DNA from: Paraburkholderia franconis
Lineage (GTDB): Bacteria > Pseudomonadota > Gammaproteobacteria > Burkholderiales > Burkholderiaceae
Assembly: GCF_009362735.1 (NCBI RefSeq)
Contig: NZ_WHNP01000007.1
Location: 212,319-276,318, forward strand
Length of the DNA: 64,000 bases
Reading direction: 5' to 3'
The notes beneath the pieces are model-generated. The model was not told the DNA's origin. It searched no databases and worked only from the letters and a program-made list of their open reading frames with translations. Position 1 is the first letter of the stretch. Each line of letters starts with the position of its first letter. The translations under genes and the position numbers were made by a program. This document shows, in pieces, positions 45,226 to 55,265 of the stretch.

Positions 45226-46737
45226 TCACGATTCGAGGTTCAGCTCCTGGATCTTGCGGGTGATCGTATTGCGTCCGATGCCGAGACGCTCGGCCGCTTC
45301 CACCTTGCGTCCGCGCGTGAAGTCGAGCGCTTCGCGGATCACGGCCGCCTCGAAACGGCGCGACAGCTCATCCATCACATCGGCGGCGTTCTCGCGCAAG
45401 AGCTTCGCGACTTCCGTGCGCAGTCCGCTCTCCCATGCGGCGACAGGCGACGGAATCGCCGTGCCGCCCTGCACGGCGGGCGTGCCCAGCAGCGGCGCCG
45501 TGCCGTTTGCCACGCCTGCGCCCGACGCGGCATCGATCGGTGCCGCCCCGCCAGATGACACGAGCTCCGCGCCGGCCTGTTGCGTCGACACGAGATCGGG
45601 CGGCAAGTCCTTGACCTCGATCGTCTGTGCGGGCGCCATCACGGTCAGCCAGTTCGCGAGGTTTTCGAGCTGGCGCACGTTGCCCGGAAACGGCAGCGAC
45701 GTGAGATACGCCAGCGCCTCGTCCGATACGCGCTTCGGCTCGACACCGAGATCGCGTGCGCTTTTCTGCAGGAAGTGGCGCGTCAGCAGCGGAATGTCTT
45801 CGCTGCGCTCGCGCAAAGCGGGAAGACGCAAGCGGATCACATTCAGCCGGTGATACAGGTCCTCGCGGAACAGCCCCTGGCGCACGCGCGATTCGAGATT
45901 CTGATGTGTCGCCGCGATCACGCGCACATTCGCGCGCAGCGGGTTGTGTCCGCCGACGCGATAGAACTGCCCATCGGACAGCACGCGCAACAGACGCGTC
46001 TGCAAATCGAACGGCATATCGCCGATTTCATCGAGAAACAGCGTGCCGTTCTCAGCCTGCTCGAACCGGCCCTGGCGCATCGCCTGTGCGCCCGTGAACG
46101 CGCCGCGCTCATGACCAAACAGTTCGGATTCCAGCAGATCTTTCGGAATCGCTGCCGTGTTGAGCGCGATGAACGGACCATTCGCGCGTGGGCTATGTCG
46201 GTGCAAGGCGCGCGCGACAAGTTCCTTGCCGGTGCCTGATTCGCCCGTAATGAGCACGGTCGCCGCCGAATGCGACAGCCGGCCGATCGCGCGGAACATG
46301 TCCTGCATCGCGGGCGCCTGGCCGAGCATCTCCGGCGCTTCGGCCACGCGGTCGTCCCACGGATGCTCGCCGCGTACGCTTTCGTCGACGGCGCGGCGGA
46401 TCAGTTCTACAGCCTTGTCGACATCGAACGGCTTCGCGAGATATTCGAATGCGCCGCCCTGGAATGCGGCGACGGCGCTGTCGAGATCCGAGAACGCCGT
46501 CATGATGATGACGGGCAGCCCCGGCACGCGGTCGCGAACGGTCTGCAGCAGTTCGAGCCCGGAGCCGCCTGGCATCCTGATATCGGAGACGAGCACCTGC
46601 GGGCTGTCGTGTTCCAGCGCGCCCGCGGCTTCGCGGACATTCGCGAAACTGCGCGTCGCGAAGTTCTCGCGTGCGAGTGCTTTCTCGAGCACCCAGCGGA
46701 TCGATTGATCGTCGTCTACTATCCAGATCGGCTTCAT
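45226..46737 (-). CDS. ntrC: NtrC, nitrogen-regulation response regulator
   Basis: A 503-residue sigma-54 enhancer-binding protein: receiver domain with phospho-acceptor Asp52, AAA+ domain with the Walker A GESGTGKE (residues 165-172), the sigma-54 contact loop GAFTGA (212-217) and a C-terminal Fis-type helix-turn-helix ([19 protein letters not shown]). Phosphorylated by NtrB under nitrogen limitation, it activates glnA and other nitrogen genes. It follows ntrB by 35 bp. NtrC-like boxes and a -24/-12 promoter upstream of glnA are its likely targets. Confidence 0.97.
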   Translation of the reverse strand: MKPIWIVDDDQSIRWVLEKALARENFATRSFANVREAAGALEHDSPQVLVSDIRMPGGSGLELLQTVRDRVPGLPVIIMTAFSDLDSAVAAFQGGAFEYLAKPFDVDKAVELIRRAVDESVRGEHPWDDRVAEAPEMLGQAPAMQDMFRAIGRLSHSAATVLITGESGTGKELVARALHRHSPRANGPFIALNTAAIPKDLLESELFGHERGAFTGAQAMRQGRFEQAENGTLFLDEIGDMPFDLQTRLLRVLSDGQFYRVGGHNPLRANVRVIAATHQNLESRVRQGLFREDLYHRLNVIRLRLPALRERSEDIPLLTRHFLQKSARDLGVEPKRVSDEALAYLTSLPFPGNVRQLENLANWLTVMAPAQTIEVKDLPPDLVSTQQAGAELVSSGGAAPIDAASGAGVANGTAPLLGTPAVQGGTAIPSPVAAWESGLRTEVAKLLRENAADVMDELSRRFEAAVIREALDFTRGRKVEAAERLGIGRNTITRKIQELNLES

Positions 46738-46772
46738 ATAGGTCCGTCAGAAGTCTTGTATTGCGTGTCGTG

Positions 46773-47942
46773 TCAGCAGTTGAGCGGCAGCAGGATCTGA
46801 AACTCGGTGTGACCCGGACGGCTCTCCACTTCGATCATCCCTTCGTGCTGTTGCACGAATGTCTGCGCGAGCGTCAGGCCAAGACCGCTGCCATCGTCGC
46901 GCCCCGATACGAGCGGATAGAAGATGCGCTCGCGGATTTCTTCGGGAATGCCGGGCCCGTTGTCAACGATATGCAAGTCCAGTGCCAGCTTGCAAAGACG
47001 TTTCGCGATCGTCACCTTGCGCGCGACGCGCGTGCGCAACTCGATGCGCGCGTCGCCTTGCGAGATGCGTTCATGCAAGGCTTCGGCCGCATTGCGCACG
47101 ATGTTCAGCAGCGCCTGGATCAGCTGCTCCTTGTCGCCGCGGAGATCGGGCACGCTCACGTCGTAGTCGCGCTCGATCGTGAGGCCGCGCGGAAACTCGG
47201 CGAGAATCACCGCGCGCACGCGCTCGCATACTTCGTGAATGTTCACGTCGCCGACGATATGCGGATGACGATGCGGTTCAAGCAGCCGGTCGACGAGCGT
47301 CTGCAGCCGGTCCGATTCCTTGATGACCACCTGCGTGTACTCGCGCAGCTCGTCGCGCTCGCGCGCGCCGAGTTCGAATTCGAGCAGTTGCGCCGCGCCG
47401 CGAATGCCGCCGAGCGGATTCTTGATCTCATGCGCGAGATTGCGGATCAGCTGCTTGTTGACGGCCGTCAGATCGTGAATGCGCTCTTCGCGATCGGAGC
47501 GCAGGTGCCGCTCGTTCTCGAAAAGTTCGAGCAGCACGTAGTCTTGCGCGCTCTCCAGAAAGCCGACGACGGCATGCACATGCAGCGGCTCGTGGCCGGG
47601 ACGCTCGAGCACGGCATCGAGATGCGTCGCGTGAAAACGGTGATCGGCGATCGCGGCGATGGTTGCCGTCAATTCCTCGCCGTTCGCGAAGATGTCGGGC
47701 CATGCCATCTGCGTCAGTTGCCGGCGCGACATTTCGAGCATCGATTCCGCCGACGGGTTCGCGAACGCGACACGCAGCGTTCGCTTGTCGAGCACGAGCA
47801 CGACCGTGGGCAGCGCCTCGAAGCCCGGCAGCAAACCGGACTCGACGAGCTGCACATCGTCCGACAGTGCGTCGGCATGCCCTTTTCTGGCCTTGATCAG
47901 GTTCTTCAGTACCATCTTGCAGTCGGGTAGAGAGCGTTGCAT
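46773..47942 (-). CDS. ntrB: NtrB, nitrogen-regulation histidine kinase
   Basis: A soluble 389-residue kinase/phosphatase. An N-terminal PAS domain (residues about 40-145) precedes the HisKA domain with His171 (NLAHEIKNPLGGIRGAAQ) and the ATPase domain with NIVRNAAEAL, DNGPGIP and GSGLGLTLA. It phosphorylates NtrC when nitrogen is scarce and PII removes this activity. Two starts are possible: the ATG at 47942 or the one at 47915 (MVLKNLIKARKGHA). It lies about 215 bp after glnA, giving the order glnA-ntrB-ntrC known from many proteobacteria, though the glnA terminator lies between. Confidence 0.95.
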   Translation of the reverse strand: MQRSLPDCKMVLKNLIKARKGHADALSDDVQLVESGLLPGFEALPTVVLVLDKRTLRVAFANPSAESMLEMSRRQLTQMAWPDIFANGEELTATIAAIADHRFHATHLDAVLERPGHEPLHVHAVVGFLESAQDYVLLELFENERHLRSDREERIHDLTAVNKQLIRNLAHEIKNPLGGIRGAAQLLEFELGARERDELREYTQVVIKESDRLQTLVDRLLEPHRHPHIVGDVNIHEVCERVRAVILAEFPRGLTIERDYDVSVPDLRGDKEQLIQALLNIVRNAAEALHERISQGDARIELRTRVARKVTIAKRLCKLALDLHIVDNGPGIPEEIRERIFYPLVSGRDDGSGLGLTLAQTFVQQHEGMIEVESRPGHTEFQILLPLNC

Positions 47943-48064
47943 GGGGCCGGAGCAAGCGCCAAAGCGCTCATTCCGGCCGAAAGCGATGGTGAAGCGGGCT
48001 TCAGCGCACGCGGTTCAATACGGCAACATCAATCTGCAATGAAACGGTCATCGCTTCGATCCAA

Positions 48065-48092
48065 CGAAAAAGGGACGGCGCCGCCGTCCCTT
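48065..48092 (-). terminator. glnA terminator
   Basis: On the minus strand AAGGGACGGC pairs with GCCGTCCCTT over a three-base loop, followed by TTT; it would limit read-through from glnA into ntrBC. Confidence 0.88.
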
Positions 48093-48157
48093 CATGACCG
48101 ATCGCAGCGTCGGGGCGTACGCCTGCCCGCACATATGCAGGCAAGGCGCAGCGCCTC

Positions 48158-49573
48158 TTACAGCGAGTAGTACAGTTCGAATTCGACCGGGTGCGTGGTC
48201 ATACGCACGCGTTGCAGTTCGCTTTCCTTCAGTTCGATGTAAGCGTCGAGCATCGCATCCGTGAACACGCCACCGCGCGTGAGGAACTCGCGATCCTTGT
48301 CGAGTGCTTCCAGCGCCTGGTCGAGGCCGGCACATACGGTCGGGATCTTTGCATCCTCTTCCGGCGGCAGGTCGTACAGGTTCTTGTCCGCGGCTTCGCC
48401 CGGATGGATCTTGTTCTGCACGCCGTCCAGACCCGCCATCATCAGCGCGGAGAAGCACAGGTACGGGTTCGCGAGCGGATCCGGGAAGCGCGTTTCGATA
48501 CGGCGGCCCTTCGGATTCGCGACGTGCGGAATACGGATCGATGCCGAACGGTTGCGTGCCGAGTAAGCCAGCTTCACGGGTGCTTCGAAGTGCGGCACGA
48601 GACGCTTGTACGAGTTCGTACCCGGGTTCGTGATCGCGTTCAGCGCGCGAGCGTGCTTGATGATGCCGCCGATGTAGAACAGCGCGAATTCCGACAGGCC
48701 AGCATAGCCGTTGCCTGCGAACATGTTCTGGCCGTCCTTCCAGATCGACTGGTGAACGTGCATGCCCGAACCGTTGTCGCCGACGACGGGCTTCGGCATG
48801 AACGTCGCCGTCTTGCCGTACGTGTGCGCGACGTTGTGGACGATGTACTTCAGCTGCTGCGTCCAGTCAGCGCGCTGAACCAGCGTCGAGAACTTCGTGC
48901 CGATTTCGTTCTGGCCTTGGCCCGCGACTTCGTGGTGGTGAACTTCGACGGGGATGCCGATCTGTTCGAGCAGCAGGCACATTTCCGAACGGATGTCCTG
49001 GAACGTGTCGACGGGAGCGACGGGGAAGTAGCCGCCCTTCGTGCCCGGGCGGTGACCCGTGTTGCCGCCTTCGAATTCCTTGCCCGACGACCACGGTGCT
49101 TCTTCCGAGCCGATCTTGACGAAACAGCCCGACTGGTCCGTGTTCCACTGGACCGAGTCGAAAATGAAGAATTCCGGTTCCGGACCGAAGAAGGCCGTGT
49201 CGCCGAGACCCGTGCTCTTCAGGTACGCTTCGGCGCGCTTCGCGAGCGAGCGCGGGTCGCGCTCATAGCCCTTGCCGTCAGCCGGTTCGACGACGTCGCA
49301 GGTCAGCACGAGGGTCGACTCTTCGTAGAACGGGTCGATGTAGGCGGTGTTCGCATCCGGCACGAGCAGCATGTCCGACGCTTCGATGCCCTTCCAGCCG
49401 GCAATCGAAGAACCGTCAAATGCATGGCCGCTTTCAAACTTGTCTTCGTCGAATGCCGACACCGGCACCGAAACGTGTTGCTCCTTGCCGCGCGTGTCGG
49501 TGAAACGGAAGTCGACAAACTTGACGTCCTCGTCCTTGACGAGCTGCATGACGTCGGCCACGGATTTACTCAT
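48158..49573 (-). CDS. glnA: Glutamine synthetase, type I
   Basis: A dodecameric enzyme that makes glutamine from glutamate and ammonia. The 471-residue product is of the beta subtype: it carries the adenylylation Tyr400 in [10 protein letters not shown], the signature FDGSSIAGW and [10 protein letters not shown], and the metal-binding EPEFF. It starts [19 protein letters not shown] -24/-12 promoter and NtrC-like boxes lie upstream, so it should be induced by nitrogen limitation. It diverges from a rhodanese gene. Confidence 0.97.
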   Translation of the reverse strand: MSKSVADVMQLVKDEDVKFVDFRFTDTRGKEQHVSVPVSAFDEDKFESGHAFDGSSIAGWKGIEASDMLLVPDANTAYIDPFYEESTLVLTCDVVEPADGKGYERDPRSLAKRAEAYLKSTGLGDTAFFGPEPEFFIFDSVQWNTDQSGCFVKIGSEEAPWSSGKEFEGGNTGHRPGTKGGYFPVAPVDTFQDIRSEMCLLLEQIGIPVEVHHHEVAGQGQNEIGTKFSTLVQRADWTQQLKYIVHNVAHTYGKTATFMPKPVVGDNGSGMHVHQSIWKDGQNMFAGNGYAGLSEFALFYIGGIIKHARALNAITNPGTNSYKRLVPHFEAPVKLAYSARNRSASIRIPHVANPKGRRIETRFPDPLANPYLCFSALMMAGLDGVQNKIHPGEAADKNLYDLPPEEDAKIPTVCAGLDQALEALDKDREFLTRGGVFTDAMLDAYIELKESELQRVRMTTHPVEFELYYSL

Positions 49574-49715
49574 AACCTATCTCCTGATTAACGAATTCGG
49601 CGGGTTGAGCCGCCGCCCAATCTAGCTGACCAGCCCCGACGCGTCCACCCCTCGAATACCGGCAACCCGGGATCGACCGTTTCTGGCGTCGGGCCAGTTC
49701 GATCGGGACCACTAA

Positions 49716-49731
49716 AGCAGCTTCCATGCCA
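49716..49731 (-). promoter_or_regulatory. sigma-54 promoter of glnA
   Basis: On the minus strand TGGCATGGAAGCTGCT matches the -24/-12 consensus TGGCACGNNNNTTGCW at all but two positions, with the GG and GC pairs correctly spaced. Transcription would start about 130 bases before the glnA ATG. Confidence 0.82.
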
Positions 49732-49840
49732 TATTTTTGTCGAGCACGTACCGGCTCGTTGCAGCGCCAACGCCGACGCGCCTTTGCGGGGAATCGGCGC
49801 ACACCGTTTGCGGGAATTACGCGACTACAAACCGCCTTGT

Positions 49841-49857
49841 TGCACCATCGACGTGCA
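49841..49857. promoter_or_regulatory. NtrC-like box 1
   Basis: TGCACCATCGACGTGCA fits the dyad TGCACC-N5-GGTGCA with one mismatch in the inner half, centred about 145 bases upstream of the predicted glnA start site. Confidence 0.65.
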
Positions 49858-49881
49858 TTAAAAAAATCCGCGTCTGCTTGA

Positions 49882-49898
49882 TTTCCCATCTTGGTGCA
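49882..49898. promoter_or_regulatory. NtrC-like box 2 (half site)
   Basis: TTTCCCATCTTGGTGCA has a perfect right half (GGTGCA) but a degenerate left half. Confidence 0.45.
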
Positions 49899-49910
49899 TG
49901 CAATGTATTT

Positions 49911-49927
49911 TGCACCAGAATGGAGCG
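49911..49927. promoter_or_regulatory. NtrC-like box 3
   Basis: TGCACCAGAATGGAGCG fits TGCACC-N5-GGTGCA with two mismatches in the right half, about 215 bases upstream of the predicted start site. Confidence 0.6.
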
Positions 49928-50020
49928 CCAGCGCGTACCCCGACTCCCGCTTCGGAATGTGCGGCCCAGCATGCGCGTGCTTGCTAGAATGATTCTTTGG
50001 CTCCGAGGAGATCTGCTGTC

Positions 50021-50485
50021 ATGAGTACGCTCGAACAGTTGTACAGCCAGGCTGAAAAGCGCCGTGTCGAAAACCAGCTTCCGTATGCGGGCGCCGTCAC
50101 GCCTGCCGAAGCGTTCGAGCTTCTGCAACTCGACCCGCGCGCCCGCCTCGTCGACGTGCGCACGCGCGCCGAGCTCGATTGGGTTGGCCGCCCCGTCGTC
50201 GGCGACGGCCAGTATGCGCACGTCGAATGGACGCGCTATCCGGGCGGCGTGCCGAATGTCGAGTTCATCGACCAGTTGCGCCAGGTCGCGACACCCGATA
50301 CGCCCGTGCTGCTCCTGTGCCGCAGCGCCGCGCGCTCGAAGCTCGCCGCGATCGCCGCGACGCAGGCCGGCTTCACGAAGGCGCTGGATCTGCTCGAAGG
50401 CTTCGAAGGCGACAAGGATGGCCAGGGGCATCGAAAGACGGTAACGGGCTGGTGTTTCCGCGGCCTGCCGTGGATCGGCGCGTAA
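50021..50485 (+). CDS. Rhodanese-domain protein
   Basis: A single-domain rhodanese of 154 residues (MSTLEQLYSQAEKRRVENQL). The persulfide cysteine is in LLLCRSAARSKLAA, and the CDC25-like fold is complete. A GAGGAG ribosome site precedes the ATG. Such proteins carry sulfur as persulfide; the partner is unknown. It diverges from glnA, so the NtrC-like boxes could also affect it, but no sigma-54 promoter faces it. A terminator follows the gene. Confidence 0.9.
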   Translation: MSTLEQLYSQAEKRRVENQLPYAGAVTPAEAFELLQLDPRARLVDVRTRAELDWVGRPVVGDGQYAHVEWTRYPGGVPNVEFIDQLRQVATPDTPVLLLCRSAARSKLAAIAATQAGFTKALDLLEGFEGDKDGQGHRKTVTGWCFRGLPWIGA

Positions 50486-50536
50486 GACGCACGACCGCAT
50501 AGGACGAGGCGAGGCCGGCGGCTTTCCAGAATCGCG

Positions 50537-50571
50537 CGGCGCACGGTGCGAACCGTGCGCCGCTTTCGTTT
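50537..50571. terminator. terminator, rhodanese/CinA-like
   Basis: CGGCGCACGGT and ACCGTGCGCCG form a perfect 11-bp stem with a GCGA loop, followed by a T-rich stretch (CTTTCGTTT). Confidence 0.85.
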
Positions 50572-50678
50572 GCGCTTTCATTCGAATCGTCCGCGCGCGA
50601 TGTGACACGCGAATGATGTTCTCTGGACGGCGCGCGTCGCACACCCGCTTGCGCAGCGCCGATATCGCCTCGACGCGA

Positions 50679-51515
50679 TCAGCCGCGCGGCTGGGCTGGT
50701 GCCGCAGCCGCTTCCGGCTCGACGATGTCGCCGCCGAGCAGATGCACGCCTTCGCGCAGCTTCACGAACGCCGCTGCGACGGCCTCGGGCTCGCCCTTCA
50801 CGCCGAGGTCGATATGACGGCGCGCATAGATGCCGCCGCGATCCGCATCGCCGACGCTCGGCAGGCTGAACACCCGCACGCCCGGAAAGTCGTGCTCGAT
50901 CTTTTCCATCAACGGCGTCAGCGTCGACTCAGGCAATTCGAAAACCAGCAAAGACTTCTCCGCATGCGGAGTCGAGTGATGCAGATGCGCATACTTCGTG
51001 TCCAGCACCCACTCGATCATCGGCCACGCCATCACCGGAAAGCCGGGCACGAAATGATGATCGCCAACAGAGAAGCCAGGAATCTTGTTGTAGCCGTTCG
51101 GAATGATCGACGCGCCGCGCGGAAACGTGCCCATGTTCAGACGATGCAGGTTCTCGGGCGAATCGAAATCGACGGATGTCGGCGCATTGGCGGAATGCAT
51201 CTCGCGGATGCGCTCCTGGATCAGCACTTTCGCTTCCGGATGCAGTTCGAGCGGCACGGCGAGCGCCGCGGCCGCGCATTGGCGCGTGTGATCGTCCGGC
51301 GTCGCGCCGATGCCGCCCGTCGAGAACACGACATCGCCCGATGCGAACGAGCGGCGCAGCGTCGCCGTGATGCGCGCGGGATCGTCGCCGATATATTCGG
51401 CCCATGAGAGCGACAGCCCGCGCGCGCTCAGAAGCTGGATAACTTTAGGCAGATGCTTGTCGACGCGCCTGCCCGACAGGATTTCATCGCCGATGATGAT
51501 GACGCCAAATGCCAT
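50679..51515 (-). CDS. CinA-like MoCF-domain protein
   Basis: A 278-residue protein with a molybdopterin-binding MoCF fold (residues about 1-170): IIGDEILSGRRVDKHLP at the start and STGGIGATPDDHTRQCAA, the nucleotide-binding GGIGATPDDHT segment typical of competence/damage-inducible CinA proteins. It lacks the C-terminal pyridine-nucleotide (NMN deamidase) domain of full-length CinA, so NMN deamidation is not expected. It follows the EI24 gene by 19 bp on the same strand, suggesting one transcript. Confidence 0.88.
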   Translation of the reverse strand: MAFGVIIIGDEILSGRRVDKHLPKVIQLLSARGLSLSWAEYIGDDPARITATLRRSFASGDVVFSTGGIGATPDDHTRQCAAAALAVPLELHPEAKVLIQERIREMHSANAPTSVDFDSPENLHRLNMGTFPRGASIIPNGYNKIPGFSVGDHHFVPGFPVMAWPMIEWVLDTKYAHLHHSTPHAEKSLLVFELPESTLTPLMEKIEHDFPGVRVFSLPSVGDADRGGIYARRHIDLGVKGEPEAVAAAFVKLREGVHLLGGDIVEPEAAAAPAQPRG

Positions 51516-51534
51516 TGCAGCCTCTTGTCGAGTG

Positions 51535-52413
51535 TCAGTAGGAAATGCGCGCCGGGTCCCGCGCACCGTACGGACCATCATGTGGGCCATCCCGACCGTG
51601 ATGACCGTTCGCGCCGTGCTCTTCGGCGCGCATCCGCTGCAGCGCGCGCAGGCAGTAGAAGCCGAACCACAGCGCCGTAAACACCAGGATGAAAGCATAG
51701 ATCCAGATGGTCGCCGCGGTCATGACGGGGAACAGCACGATCAGCCAGACGGACGACGCCCAGATGAGCGTCGGCAGCGAGCCGAGCAGCCCGCTCGCCA
51801 CGCCGATCAGCAGCAGTGGCAAACGATGCCGGCTCACGAGCGCGCGCCGCTCTTCGCTGCTCGCGTGCAGCGCGAGCGCGTCGTACGTCATCACGCGATA
51901 CGTGAGCCAGCCCCACAGCAACGGCGGGATCAGCGCGAAGAAAGGCGGAATCAGCCACAGGGGCAGCGTGACCACGAGCACGACGAGGCACACGAGCGTC
52001 GTCCAGACGGCATGGACGAGACTGCCGTACCACGTGCCGCCGCGCCGCATCTCCAGCCCGGCGAACTGACGCGCGGACAGATGCCGGATCACGGCGGGCA
52101 TCGACAGCGTCGCGATCAGCAGCAGCACGGTCACGACGATGAGAGGTATGGCGACCGCAATCACGATGAACGGCGCAACGGCCGCATGCAGCGACGAAAA
52201 TCCGAGCCAGTCGAACAGCCTGTAGAGCGTGGTCGTAAGCGGCCAGCCTTCGAGCCAGTTGCGCGTCGTGCCGATCAGCGTCTGCCAGGAAAACCAGAGG
52301 ACCACGCCCCAGACGATCGCCGCCGCCGCAAACGGCATGAACGTCAGCCAGAGCATGCGCGGATGCAGCACGGAAGAAAGCGCGCGCCCAAACGAGCGCA
52401 GGAGGTCATTCAT
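51535..52413 (-). CDS. EI24-domain membrane protein
   Basis: A 292-residue protein with about five to six hydrophobic segments (residues 18-45, 78-110, 135-165, 200-225, 228-255) and an Asp/His/Gly-rich tail (EEHGANGHHGRDGPHDGPYG). The hydrophobic pattern fits the EI24/CysZ-like family; CysZ is a sulfate transporter, while most relatives are uncharacterised. It is upstream of the CinA-like gene with only 19 bp between them. The function is unknown. Confidence 0.85.
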   Translation of the reverse strand: MNDLLRSFGRALSSVLHPRMLWLTFMPFAAAAIVWGVVLWFSWQTLIGTTRNWLEGWPLTTTLYRLFDWLGFSSLHAAVAPFIVIAVAIPLIVVTVLLLIATLSMPAVIRHLSARQFAGLEMRRGGTWYGSLVHAVWTTLVCLVVLVVTLPLWLIPPFFALIPPLLWGWLTYRVMTYDALALHASSEERRALVSRHRLPLLLIGVASGLLGSLPTLIWASSVWLIVLFPVMTAATIWIYAFILVFTALWFGFYCLRALQRMRAEEHGANGHHGRDGPHDGPYGARDPARISY

Positions 52414-52619
52414 GCGAAGTCAGTGACGGTAGCCGGAACGCAGGGAAAAGAAGGAAACGTGGACAGGATAAACCACGTCGAGTTCGGACGGCGAATACAG
52501 GACTTGCGGCGTGGATAACAAGGTGCGTGCGCCGCTGCGGCGGCTCGCGGCGCAGCCATCGCAGCCGACGATTGCCGGACGCGCGCGCTCGAAACAGGCA
52601 ATGGAGAACGTAGGCCGCG

Positions 52620-53603
52620 TCAGGCCGCGCGCCGCTGCTTCTTGCCGCCGATGCGCTGCGCGATGCGCACGAACGCCAGCCAGTGTTGCGCCCAGAAGCC
52701 TTCGCCGTAGCGCCGGCCGCTGAGCTGATCGCGGATGCCCGTCGGCTCCATCTCGCGGCTCCACGATGCGCTGCCGAACATCATGTCCCACCACGGAAAC
52801 AGCACGCCGAAATTGCAACCGTACTTCAGCCCTTCGTGGCCGTAGCCGATCGCGTGATGACGACGGTGGAACGTCGGGCTGACGAGCAGGCGCTCGCCGA
52901 GCCAGCCGAAGTACATGCGGATGTTCGCGTGCTGCACGCTCTGCGCGAGATTCGTGACGGCGACCAGCACGACGAACTGCGACGGCGGCACGCCGATAAA
53001 GAGCGCGATGATCGCGAAGAAACACGCTTGCAGCAGACCGTCGAACAGATGGTTGCGGTCGTCGGCCCAGAGCGACATCTGCTGCTGGCTGTGATGCACC
53101 GCGTGCAGTTCCCACCAGACACCGATCCCGTGCTGCCCGCGGTGATACCAATAGCCCGCGAAATCGAGCACCAGCAGATACATGACGAACGTGACGATCG
53201 GCTGCGTCGTCACGCCGGGCCACAGATTGTCGAGCTCGATGTTCGCGATGCCATGCAGGCGCAGCCAGCCTTGCACCGAGTCGAAAAACGGCTGCAGCGC
53301 GAAAAAGAAAAACAGATTGAGGATGCCGAGCTTCGCGATCCACGTGTACAGCACGTCGACGCGCACCGCCTTGCGATCCTTCCACTGCTCCACCGGCCGC
53401 AGCGCTTCGAGCGGCCGCAGCAGCGCGTACATCGCGAGCACTTCCAGCACGCCGACGATCACCCAGTAGAGGCTGTCGTACGTGTCCTCGTCGTAGTCCA
53501 TCAGGTCGAAGCGAAACAGCAGCGGCTGCACGACATCGATGTACAGCAGCGTCTGGATCGACGAGATGAAGCTATCGAGATTGGAAACGATCAGGTGGAA
53601 CAT
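52620..53603 (-). CDS. Fatty-acid hydroxylase/sterol-desaturase family protein
   Basis: A 327-residue membrane protein with four to six hydrophobic helices and the three histidine boxes of di-iron membrane hydroxylases: HRGQH (residues 154-158), HAVHH (167-171) and HRRHH (about 261-265), plus a His near the C-terminus. Members hydroxylate or desaturate lipids such as sphingoid bases, sterols or ornithine lipids. The substrate cannot be told from the sequence. The 206 bases between it and the EI24 gene hold nothing notable. Confidence 0.9.
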   Translation of the reverse strand: MFHLIVSNLDSFISSIQTLLYIDVVQPLLFRFDLMDYDEDTYDSLYWVIVGVLEVLAMYALLRPLEALRPVEQWKDRKAVRVDVLYTWIAKLGILNLFFFFALQPFFDSVQGWLRLHGIANIELDNLWPGVTTQPIVTFVMYLLVLDFAGYWYHRGQHGIGVWWELHAVHHSQQQMSLWADDRNHLFDGLLQACFFAIIALFIGVPPSQFVVLVAVTNLAQSVQHANIRMYFGWLGERLLVSPTFHRRHHAIGYGHEGLKYGCNFGVLFPWWDMMFGSASWSREMEPTGIRDQLSGRRYGEGFWAQHWLAFVRIAQRIGGKKQRRAA

Positions 53604-53707
53604 GGTGCTCTTCGTCGCGTTCGGCGTTACCCATGACTTTACCGCTTGGCTTCGCGGCTCGCAGGCGGGCGCTCAGGCAACGCGCGCCGCCTGCGTCATA
53701 CGTCGCG

Positions 53708-54721
53708 TTACGCTCCGTTCGGCGCGGTGACAGGCGCGCGATCGAAGAAATAGATGCCGTGCGGCGAGCGGCCCACGGCGATCGTCTGGATCAGCTTGCG
53801 CGTGCTCAGGTCGATCACGCCGACGTGCTTCGCGAAACGGAACGTCACCCACAGATACCGTTTGTCCGCGGAAAGTTCCATGTCGTCCGGTCCCGGCATC
53901 AGGCCCGTGATGTCGCCGACGTTGGTGAGCGTGTCCTCGTCGATGATGCTGATCGTGCTCGCCACCCGGTTCGACACCGCGACGTGCTTGCCGTCGGCGA
54001 GCGAGCGGAAGTTGTGCGCGCCCTTGCCCGTCGTGATCGTCTTCACGACCTTCTGATTCCTCCAGTCGACGACAGCCACATAGTCCGCGCCCGTCATGCC
54101 GACGAGCAGGTACTTGTCACCGGGCGTCATCCACAGGCCGGCCGGCACCTTGCCGACTTTCATCTTCCACTTGACCGTCTGCGTGGCGAGATCGACGGCC
54201 GCCAGTTCGCCCGACACCTGCAGCGTGATGAACACCGTCTTGCTGTCGTTCGTGAACGCGATGTGACTCGGCATCACGGCGAGCGGCAGACGGCTCGCCA
54301 GCGTCATGTTGTGGCCGTCGTAGTGGTAAATGTCGAGCCGGTCGAGGCGCAGGCCCGTCGTCACGAGCCATTTGCGATCCGGCGAGAAACCGATCTGATA
54401 CGGATCTTCGATGTTTTCGATCCAGCGCTGCAGCTTGCCCGTTTTCGGGTCGACGAACATCAGATTGTTCGACACCGAATTCGCGACGATCAGCGAGGAA
54501 TTATCCGGCGTCGCCATCAGGTGATGCGGCTCCTTGCCCGTCGGCACGGTATCGACAACCTGATGCGTGGCCTCGTCGATCAGGCTCAGCGTGGCTTCGC
54601 CGGAATTGAGCACGATCACGTTGTTCGCATGAACCGCCGGGGAGAAGAAGCTTGCTGCCGCGACGAGCGCCGCGCCGGCTGCGAACGTGCTGGTCAAGCC
54701 GGGAAGGGAAAATTTGCGCAT
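53708..54721 (-). CDS. Secreted YncE/YVTN-type beta-propeller protein
   Basis: A 337-residue exported protein. The signal peptide (MRKFSLPGLTSTFAAGAALVAAASFF, to AVHA at about residue 32) is followed by a seven-bladed propeller of repeated IDxxT..V-V..I-TG and PDG/DKYLLVG strands, of the YVTN repeat type. Such proteins bind ligands or surfaces; some cytochrome-associated dehydrogenases belong to the same fold, but no heme or metal motif is seen here. It lies 104 bp upstream of the hydroxylase-like gene on the same strand and may be co-transcribed. Confidence 0.85.
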   Translation of the reverse strand: MRKFSLPGLTSTFAAGAALVAAASFFSPAVHANNVIVLNSGEATLSLIDEATHQVVDTVPTGKEPHHLMATPDNSSLIVANSVSNNLMFVDPKTGKLQRWIENIEDPYQIGFSPDRKWLVTTGLRLDRLDIYHYDGHNMTLASRLPLAVMPSHIAFTNDSKTVFITLQVSGELAAVDLATQTVKWKMKVGKVPAGLWMTPGDKYLLVGMTGADYVAVVDWRNQKVVKTITTGKGAHNFRSLADGKHVAVSNRVASTISIIDEDTLTNVGDITGLMPGPDDMELSADKRYLWVTFRFAKHVGVIDLSTRKLIQTIAVGRSPHGIYFFDRAPVTAPNGA

Positions 54722-55265
54722 GAAAACTCACATCAGGGAACAGTCGCCATTGTAGAACGTTTGCACCGCCCAACGGTTGACCCGGATCGCGGAAAAACAG
54801 GGCCTTGCGGCGTGTTGCCGCAAGGGTTTCGGGCGATCCGATGCGGGCATTTTTGCCGTTGGTGCGCGGCCCCCGAACGTCGGCATTCGCACAGCCGAAT
54901 CAATCCAGTCCCTGCCTTTGAAGACTTCAATACCGATTGCGAATCCGGCCATTAAACAGTGAATAAAACCTGATTAATCACGGCCCGTTTTCATCGATTG
55001 CGGACGGAAAATTCAGATCGTCATTAATTAAGAATTACCTCATATCGACGGCTCGTCGTTCGCCACAAAAATCCGTGAGCGCAATACCCGCTTTGACGCT
55101 TGCCAGCAAAACGGATACGCGCCGGCCAGCGCGGGCAGAACAGGTCCGTGTCTTCGCAAGCATCTTTTCCATTCCAGCAAAGCGGGTCTTGCCATAACCG
55201 ATGCTTGTCCAGCCGCCGGGCGTTTCCGATTTATTGCTGTTCTGCTTTATCCGGAGTTTTGAGGC
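54722..55265. other. gene-free, AT-richer control region upstream of the adhesin
   Basis: No gene is supported between the propeller gene and the autotransporter. The part from about 54950 to 55060 is clearly richer in A and T than its surroundings (TTAATTAAGAATTA near 55024), as is common upstream of surface-adhesin genes that are silenced by H-NS-like proteins. Confidence 0.55.
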
